The notes beneath the pieces were generated by a model. That model did not search any database and had not been told where the DNA came from. It saw nothing but the letters and a program-made list of their open reading frames with translations. Made by a program: the position numbers and the translations under genes. A stretch of DNA of 64,000 nucleotides. Origin: Polytrichum commune (Eukaryota; Streptophyta; Polytrichopsida; Polytrichales; Polytrichaceae). Location of the stretch: the NCBI GenBank assembly GCA_950295325.1, contig OX485804.1, positions 23,870,001 to 23,934,000 on the forward strand. Direction: 5' to 3'. Shown here one piece after another: positions 56,501-64,000 of the stretch (positions are counted from its first letter, which is position 1; every line of letters starts with the position of its first letter).

Positions 56501-58830
56501 AAGGAGATACCGGAGGCGTTGGGTAACTTGACCTCCTTGACCTCCCTTGACTTAAGTTGGTGTCGAGGCTTGAAGGAGATACCGGAGGCCTTGGGTAACT
56601 TGACCTCCTTGACCTCCCTTGACTTAAATTGGTGTGAAGGCGTGAAGGAGATACCGGAGGCGTTGGGTAACTTGAGCTCCTTGACCTCCATGGGCTTAAG
56701 TGGGTGTCGAGGCTTGAAGGAGATACTGGAGGCGTTGGGTAACTTGACCTCCTTGACCTCCCTTGACTTAAGTGGGTGTCGAGGCTTGAAGGAGATACCG
56801 GAGGCGTTGGGTAACTTGACCTCCTTGACCTCCCTCTACTTAACTGAGTGTGAAGGCTTGAAGGAGATACCGGAGGCGTTGGGTAACTTGACCTCCTTGA
56901 CCTCCCTCTACTTAACTGAGTGTGAAGGCTTGAAGGAGATACCGGAGGCGTTGGGTAACTTGACCTCCTTGACCTCCCTCTACTTAACTGAGTGTGAAGG
57001 CTTGAAGGAGATACCGGAGGCGTTGGGTAACTTGACCTCTTTGACCACCCTCTACTTAAGTGGGTGTCGAGGCTTGAAGGAGATACCGGAAGCGTTGGGT
57101 AACTTGATCTCCTTGACCTCCCTTCACTTAAGTGGGTGTCAAGGCTTGAAGGAGATACCGGAGGCGTTGGGTAACCTGACCTCCTTGACCAACCTTGACT
57201 TAAGTTGGTGTCGAGGGTGTAAGAAAATACCCGAGTCGTTGGGTAACTGACCTCCTTGACCTCCCTTAAGTTAAATGAGTGTGAAGGCTTGAAGGAGATA
57301 CCGGAGGCGTTGGGTAACTTGACCTCCTTGACCTCCCTTGACTTAAATCGGTGTGAAGGCTTGAAGGAGATACCGAAGGTGTTGGGTAACTTGACCTCCT
57401 TGACCTCCCTCTACTTAAATGGGTGTGAAGGCTTGAAGGAGATACCGGAGGCGTTGGGTAACTTGACCTCCTTGACTTCCCTTAAGTTAAGTGGGTGTCG
57501 AGGCTTGAAGGAGATACCGGAGGGGTTCGGTAACTTGAGCTCCTTGAGCTCCCTTGACTTAAGTGGGTGTCGAGGCTTGAAGGAGATACCGGAGGCTTTG
57601 GGTAACTTGACCTCCTTGACCTCGCTCTACTTAAATGGGTGTGAAGGCTTGAAGGAGATACCAAAGAGGTTGGGTAACTTGACCTCCTTGACCTCCCTTG
57701 ACTTAAGAGGGTGTCGAGGCTTGAAGGAGATACCGGAGGCGTTGGGTAACTTGACCTCCCTTGAGTTAAGTGGGTGTCGAGGCTTGAAGGAGATACCGGA
57801 GGCGTTGGGTAACTTGACCTCCTTGACCTCCCTTGACTTAAGTGTGTGTCGAGGCTTGAAGAAAATACCCGAGTCGTTGGGTAACTTGACCTCCTTGACC
57901 TCCCTTAAGTTAAATGAGTGTGAAGGCTTGAAGGAGATACCGGAGGCATTGGGTAACTTGACCTCCCTGACCTTCGTCAACTTAAATGAGTGTGAAAGCT
58001 TGAAAGAGATACCGGAGGCGTTGGGTAACTTGACCTCCTTGACCTCCCTTGACTTAAGTCAGTGTCGAGGCTTGAAGGAGATACCGGAGGCATTGGGTAA
58101 CTTGACCTCCTTGACTTCCCTTAAGTTAAGTGGGTGTACAGGCTTGAAGAAAATACCCGAGTCGTTGGGTAACTTGACCTCCTTGACTTCCCTCTACTTA
58201 AATGGGTGTGAAAGCTTGAAGGAGATACCAAAGGCGTTGGGTAACTTGACCTCCTTGACTTCCGTTAAGTTAAGTGGGTGTCGAGGCTTGAAGGAGATAG
58301 GGGAGGCGTTGGGTAACTTGACCTTGTTGACCTCCCTCGACTTATATGGGTGTCGAGGCTTGAAGGAGATACCGGAGGCGTTGGGTAACTTGACCTCCTT
58401 GACTTCCCTTAATTTAAGTGGGTGTCGAGGCTTGAAGGAGATACCGGAGGCGTTGGGTAACTTGACCTCCTTGACTTCCCTTAACTTAAGTGGGTGTAGA
58501 GGCTTGAAGAAAATACCCGAGTCGTTGGGTAACTTGACATTCTTGACCTCCTTCAATTTAAGTCGTTGTAGAGGGTTGGAGCAGATACCGGAGACACTGG
58601 GTAACTTGACCGCCTTGACGTCCCTCAACTTGAATGGATGTCGAGCCTTGAAGGAGATACCTGAGGCTTTGGGTAACTTGACCTCTTTGACCTTCCTCAA
58701 CTTAAATGAATGTAGAGGTTTGAAGGAGATACCGGAGACGTTGGGTATCTTCACATCTATGACGTCTCTCCATTTAAATAAAAGGAAACGCTTGACTCGA
58801 TATTGGAGAAATTTGGTTACTTGGCTTTAG
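53531..58830 (+). pseudogene. Kinase-NB-ARC-LRR immune receptor gene, broken by a 1-base deletion in the LRRs
   Basis: ATG 53,531. Residues 80-350 are a protein kinase with all key residues: GDGASG 83-88, Lys103, HRDLKPEN 201-208, DFG 231-233, APE 258-260. Residues about 405-720 are NB-ARC: P-loop GVGGMGKST 432-440, kinase-2 LIVLDD 506-511, TTR near 538, GLPL 597-600, and VHE in place of MHD. From about residue 880 come LRRs of 24 residues, consensus LTSLTSLDLSGCRGLKEIPE. At 57,245-57,250 the repeat reads GGTAACTGACC where all others read GGTAACTTGACC. One T is missing, making a TGA after 1239 residues. Reading resumes one frame over at 57,251 for another 21 or so repeats to 58,830. This layout is the PNL class described in mosses; it should sense pathogens and signal through kinase and nucleotide switching. 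The truncated form may still be expressed; a base-calling error is possible. Confidence 0.9.
56165..58770 (+). repeat. 72-bp LRR-coding tandem array, about 36 units
   Basis: Each 72-bp unit encodes one 24-residue LRR. Most neighbours differ at only a few bases, and three successive units (56,836-57,051) are virtually identical. One unit near 57,757 is 9 bp short. Variation concentrates at the residues after LxL, the solvent-exposed positions. Confidence 0.95.
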
Positions 58831-59350
58831 TGCCCTCAATCAAAATGAATGGTTGTGTAGGCTTGAAAAGTTGAAGTGTTGGGTAATAGTTGGAAAGAAA
58901 TATTAGAGGTTGTGAGCAACATGATCTTTTGGACTAGGCTCAATTTATGTAGATGTCAAGGCTTAAAAAACATACATGAGGCATTGGGATAACTTAACCT
59001 CCTTGACTCCATTATATTAAAATGAGTGTAAAGGCTCAAATGAGATTCAAGGGGACATTGTGAAACTCAACTTCCTTGACTTTGTTGGTTTCAATTGGGT
59101 TGAAAGGCCTAAAGTAGATACTAGAGGCCTTTGGTATCTTGATCTTTTTGACATGTTGCACTTGAATAGGTCGAATGGCCTACATGAGATACCAGATGCA
59201 TGGATTAATTTGACATCCTACAACTTACATGAGTAATTAGTTGTAATACGTGGAGGGAGATATTGGAGGTTGGATAACTTGACCTTCTTGTCACCCCCCA
59301 CCTTCTAGATATATTGGTATATAGGCTTGTAAGAGATATCATAGGCCTTT
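58831..59350 (+). pseudogene. Decayed LRR units beyond the stop
   Basis: Recognisable but mutated copies of the 72-bp unit continue past the stop at 58,828-58,830. Examples are GAGGCATTGGGATAACTTAA near 58,978, AACTCAACTTCCTTGAC near 59,062 and GAGATACCAGATGCATGG near 59,187. Stops and indels are frequent. The ancestral gene was longer. Confidence 0.8.
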
Positions 59351-60343
59351 GGTAGGTTGATGCATCATGTATGTCCACTATTGTTGGATCCGGAATCCAG
59401 TCAATGTAAGGATATTGTGGGGGTAGATCATTATTTATCACTACTCCATCGCTCTCTATGAGCCAAATTTTTTGTTACGGGTTCTTCAGTTTCATTTGTC
59501 CCTACAAGTGGGATTAATTTGTGAGTACTAAGTGTATGTGTGGGAATCAACCACAACACAAGTATGGATACACATGATCTTTGAGCTTTTAGAGACTTTC
59601 ATCTTTATAAGCAACTACTCTAATATCAACATGCCGAAGAATATTGTCTTGAAAGTTTGGCTAAAAGTTGACCACCAAAACTACACAACTTCATTTTATC
59701 ATTGCCACAATAGACAGTGAGAAATCTAAACAAGGAAAGCAGTCTGGTTTTTGTTCAATCTTCAAAAATCATTGAGTTGGTGTCACTTTGATTGCTCAAC
59801 CTCCAGGTATATCTAACCTAAACCTTCTGAATGTCATAAACTTTGAAGGGGTGTTATACCAATTTGGGCTCCTCATACACTCCATGTACAATCTCATCTC
59901 CCTCGGTCCCAGTTTCAACAAGAGAATGAATGCACTATGGTTTTTTATAACTTGTAGGTCAATATTTGGGAAGTGCATCCATTTGGGAAGGACTTGCTGT
60001 GAAGCAAATAGGACAAACACAAATAAAAGACAAAAAAGTGAGTCGTATTGCATGCTCTCTCAACATGACAATACTGATTTCAAAGAATGATAGTCAACAA
60101 CATAATAAAAAGGGTTGACTATTTTCCATGAAAACAACCAACTAGACCATCCCTGGTTTATTTGCAGTATGTGCTTATCAACGTGATGACCTTCAAGGAC
60201 CTAGATCTGAGGGTTTCAAAACCTAATGAAAGATACCTAGACAGTTTATCTAATCACCACACTGCAATACATCTAAAACTCTACAAATAATAAGCACACA
60301 AATATATGGTAAATAAGGATAATATCAACAGTTTTATCTATCC
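59351..60343. other. Spacer between the NLR and the HEAT-repeat pseudogene
   Basis: AT-rich, with no supportable gene, RNA or repeat structure visible. Confidence 0.4.
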
Positions 60344-62345
60344 TTATGACCTCCCCCATCTCATGATTCGCTTCAGCCCACTTTCTTTTGGAGGGGGTGG
60401 TGGTGGCACTTGAGGAGTCTCAATGACAGGCAACTCTGAGCTCAACCTGTTCAGGTACCTTGGGTCCTTTAAGTAACCACCCTCTCCAAACAAGCTTCCC
60501 GTTGAACTCCCTACTGCCTTGGTAAGAACCTCTGCAATCCGAATGCCTCCTCGTTCTTTCATAATACCTTCAAGCGCCTCCTTGTGTGTTGGGTCCAAGG
60601 CCTCCACGTCTTTCAGGAGATTTTGTATTGTTGGCAATAGAAGGTTGTTGACGCTTGTTGGGGACAGGTATGAACCACCATACAAAATCTCCATATTATG
60701 GACCATTTATATAGGTACAGAGATTGCAAATTTAGAACCTCGTATTAATCGAGATGCTTCGAACCCCCAAGATAATTTTGTGTGGTTGTGGCATCTTTGA
60801 AGTGGAAGTTACAGTTGCAAAAACACTACTGGTTGAGATCAAACACACTTAATTGGTGAAAAATCCTTATTACATTGAACTCTATGCATAGGATACATGT
60901 TACATCAAAATATTTGAAGTTACAACTGCTGGAGGAGAACATCAGAACAATCGAAGGATGAGGTCATACCAGTTACATCAAGTGCTCGAAGCGCCTCACA
61001 AATGACATCAGCTCTCTCCCGATGTCGTGCTAACTTGGCATTTGGCATAGGTGTCCCCGAAAGTACAACCAGCTTGATCAACAGATGTGCGTCTAGTTAA
61101 GTCCAACATACGTTAGTCTAGAATGTTTTCAACAAAAACAAAACATCATATGATTATTTCCTACACATACCCCATGCTGACATATTTGATGCACCCCTGA
61201 CAGCCTGGAAGATAGTTCTTGAAAGTTGCAAAAAGGATATAATCTCGCAAGTTGGATGTTGTAAGTGGGATTGCCACAGAGAAGGCACGGATTACTGCGA
61301 TGGTGGCTTCATGCGATCCATCCTCCAAAAATGAATCCATTTGCATTTTGACTTTGTCTACCACCTGATTACACAAGCAAATGGTGACCACTGAGATACA
61401 TGATAGAATTCCATATAGAGCGTTAATCTCTATTGAGAACATCATCAGAGCACTTTCTAAACATCCTCTTTGCCTAAAATACAAGGTCACGCTACACAAA
61501 GCTCTGTGTACAAAATTGCTAATCATTTAAAGACCTCCAAGATCTTGTAATGGCTATTTCTGATGACTCCAAAGCTAGCCATCTTCTACACTAACATTAT
61601 ACTGATATGTCTGGCATAGTAAATATTCACTGAAGAGTTTCACATATTTATCACTTCTAGTTTTGCCTCTTCTTGCCAACTTGAGGATGAGCTTCATTCC
61701 GGCTGACCAGAGACTGTATAATTCTTTGGGTACGCCCAAACCAATCGATGACTTGAGGCAATTGTTGACTATGAGCCCAAAGATAGTTGAAACACATGGT
61801 CAAATCTCTCAACATCTCTTATTTTAAAAGAGAAGAAATCTTGTACAACTTCACTCATCTAATTTAAGACTATTCCAAATATCGTACTAATGCTATATGG
61901 GATAAGTTTATGGCAAATCTTAAGAAGTGAAATGAATTTGAGTGAGTATATCTCTTCATCCTTGAAATGTTGAGCTACTGCCCCAAAAGCATCAATAATT
62001 GCGTACTTGACATCCATATTTGGATCTGAACCAAGTGTCACCAAAGCTGGAATAACTTGTTGTGTTGCAGATTTCAACTCCACATTTCCGATCTGTGTCA
62101 TAAAGGTGAGGTCAAATGTCTCCAGCAATTAAGGAGGAAGGAGATTCACACACAGCAGGCACATGCAACAATCCAAGTTCAAGCAAGTGCATCAACATCC
62201 TGTAAATCCAAAACAAACACAAAGATGTGATTACCAGTGCTTTTGAGAGTACAGCTGCACTGACTTTCACATCGGCATTGGAGTTCACAACAAGCTCTCA
62301 TAAAACGCCAAGGATAATTGTATGTTGCTGCTCAAATGTGTTGCT
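60344..62345 (-). pseudogene. 3' part of a LisH/HEAT-repeat (RELCH/KIAA1468-like) gene, decayed
   Basis: Pieces in minus order match this conserved eukaryotic HEAT-repeat protein. They are ELVVNSNADVKVSAAVLSKAL (one residue short of the display limit if trimmed; about 62,297-62,235), VIPALVTLGSDPN with VKYAIIDAFGAVAQHFKDEE (about 62,090-61,950), VVDKVKMQMDSFLEDGSHEA (61,366-61,240), GTPMPNAKLARHRERADVIC (about 61,060-60,975) and LLLPTIQNLLKDVEALDPTH to the C-terminus (60,670-60,344). In family members QHFK-DEE would join directly to VVDKVKMQMD, but the donor reads GAG|ATATAC rather than GT. The next donor (after TTTCAAG) also lacks GT, and TGA at 62,298-62,300 stands where a sense codon is expected. 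I conclude that this is a decaying or duplicated copy. The human protein links recycling endosomes and cholesterol transport. Sequence further 5' is not recognisable. Confidence 0.7.
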
Positions 62346-64000
62346 CATGAAACCCAGTCAAATGTTGAGTTCCTCATTCTTAAATCACCAAATCTTCATT
62401 CACTAAGACATTCACTAACTTCAGAAAATGTCACAGAAACTGGGACAATAAATATATTGCCAGGGTAGAAAATAGTAAGTGTTATTTTAAAAAGACAATA
62501 GAGCATGCAATGACTTCAGTACTCTAACCAATTCACACACCATCTCAACCTCAAATGAAACTTCTATTTCGGGTGATACTTAACACCATAAGTATTCAAC
62601 ATCCTGCCAACTTCAAGTTTTATGACATAAAATCATGATGCTGACAAATGGGCAAAACTTCCAATTCCCAAAAGCTTCAGAAGGAGGACTATTTTAGCCT
62701 GAGAAGCCAACAACTATAAAATTAACTTTGTTGCCAAAGAGAGCATACCAAAGGAAATGAACAACATCTATGAGTTCCGGGATGACCAAAATTCCTGCAG
62801 ACAATGGCGTCGGAATGAGTAAAAATACTTTACTACAAGCCAAAGTAGGAATCAGTGTCTATGGTACGGTGATTTGCCACCATTGGAGCATCACCAAGGG
62901 ACATCTACCATAAGGCACTTCCTAGTCCATCTTCTTATGATGCCAAAGTGTTATGATTTCCACGTGGGATTCAGGTGGGTGTGAAGCAATGTAAGATTGC
63001 CATGTGGTATATATTAAAAAAAGATGATAATATACATTATTAGAAGTAGAAGCACAAATCACTGTCAATGGTACTATACATTAGTATGCATGAAAATGGT
63101 CTGCCACCATTGCCAAGGGACATCTATTAGAAGGTGCTTCGCAATTCATCTTCTCGTGGTAATTATGTGTTACCATTTTTTTGGATGGGAAGTATAGATT
63201 TTAGTTTTGAAGAGTAGATGAATGAGAAATTACATTCAGAACTCTTAAAATAGTAAAGAAATATGTAATTAGTCACTTAGGAAAGGAAGTGAGTCTGTGA
63301 GATATGAATTACTATGCCTAACCGTAGTATGGGAGATCTCACAAGTCATGAAATTGACATGTGAGTATTAGATGAGGCTTTTTAGTATTAGAGCTATGGT
63401 CAGACACGACTTTTGAGGGGAAGAAGGATAAGAAGGAGGAGAAAGAAAACAGAAAAAAAAAGAACACCAATTTTTACCTTTCTCTCGTGAAGAGAATAGA
63501 TTTTCCAAACTTGTTTGTCATCTCCTCCGATTCTCGGAAGTAATTGGGTGTGAAACCCTTAGTTTCATTGTAAATCATATTTTGAAATATATCAAGTTAC
63601 ATTTCCGTCATCTCACTCTTGCCCAGTGTGTTCTTGTGTGTTGGAATGTCGAGCTTTGTTATCTAATCTAAAATCAATTTGGGAGTGTGACACTCTCGAA
63701 TGAAAGAATGTAGGATTTGTGTCTGTATCAAAGACAGTTTGAGTGAAGAATCTCTTGGACAGTATCTTAAAGTTGTAATTTCAGGAGAGGAAGTTTGTGA
63801 TGTGTGGAGTGTCTGGGTGTGAAGCCCTTGAATCCAATTGTGTATTCTATTATGGACACACGTTTGACCACCATCCGGTAAACGGTTATTTTCTTACTCG
63901 AGTCTGGATTCTTGGAAGTAAGTCCCTGGAGAGAGTGAGAGAATGGTGATGTATCATGTGTGTATTGTTTGTGCTCCGGTGTTGTACAAGTCCCACTCAT
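62346..64000. other. Right-hand spacer with short direct duplications
   Basis: Two imperfect direct duplications: about 62,850-62,935 with 63,055-63,150 (CCAAGGGACATCTA core), and about 63,545-63,580 with 63,810-63,845 (GGGTGTGAA-CCCTT core, about 265 bp apart). The second pair could be LTR-derived. No gene is supported up to the window end. Confidence 0.4.

Noticed and set aside
56254..58754. Minus-strand repetitive frames opposite the LRR array
   Set aside because: Mirror of the 72-bp plus-strand repeat; no start, no domain, and stops appear wherever the repeat varies.
61231..61241. ATATCCTTT on the minus strand resembling a U12-type AT-AC donor
   Set aside because: It falls where the family has an ordinary coding Tyr-Ile/Leu-Leu triplet, and no matching branch site or AC acceptor is visible.

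Overview
The window is nuclear DNA of a green plant, most likely a seedless land plant or a charophyte alga. The evidence is the spliceosomal introns, the two short tracts of the plant telomere repeat TTTAGGG, and a resistance-type gene whose protein kinase, NB-ARC and leucine-rich-repeat domains are joined in one chain, an architecture best known from mosses. The species cannot be named from the sequence. Gene density is low, and most recognisable coding sequence belongs to transposable elements nested in one another.

1.9-33.7 kb: a large element, 'PAL' below, carries about 32 copies of the interrupted palindrome ACGAACG-NN-CGTTCGT. It has two divergent genes. The left gene (minus) has introns whose palindromes lie inside them; it encodes a DGQH (ParB-like) region, a degenerate methyltransferase-like GGS motif, a coiled coil and apparently, after a final intron, an FCP1/NIF-type HAD phosphatase domain. 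The right gene (plus, two exons, intact) encodes a DUF7869-type putative transposase with D...D...D/E signatures. I could not find the outer ends of PAL.

3,274-19,638: a 16,365-bp hAT transposon sits in the left PAL gene, four to five codons before a good splice donor. It has CAGGGTTGTYTATYG inverted termini and a perfect 8-bp target duplication, TGATTAAC. It carries its own BED/DUF659/hAT transposase (minus) plus cargo: a divergent protein kinase, a coiled-coil RING-like gene and a small acidic/basic ORF. A guanine-rich minisatellite lies just upstream of the TATA box of three of its genes. All three long genes are broken. A 974-bp solo LTR (duplication TCTTG) sits in the transposase C-terminus, and a second, inverted copy (duplication TAGTA) sits between the PAL genes.

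33.7-53 kb: gene-poor AT-rich DNA with four further elements that I can delimit: a 1.6-kb pogo-like element, a 1.6-kb hAT-like element, a long-TIR MULE-like element, and a Tourist-like MITE inside the last.

53.2-59.3 kb: a HeLo/DUF1221-like N-terminal region, protein kinase, NB-ARC and about 36 nearly identical 24-residue LRRs. It is interrupted by a stop codon between the first two parts and a 1-base deletion in the LRRs, and it trails into decayed LRR sequence.

60.3-62.3 kb (minus): the decayed 3' part of a LisH/HEAT-repeat (RELCH/KIAA1468-like) gene.

Across the window, disabled genes share one signature: single in-frame stops in otherwise conserved frames. Four of them, all in long transposon genes, are TAG. 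This fits C-to-T decay of methylated DNA, but readthrough is not excluded.
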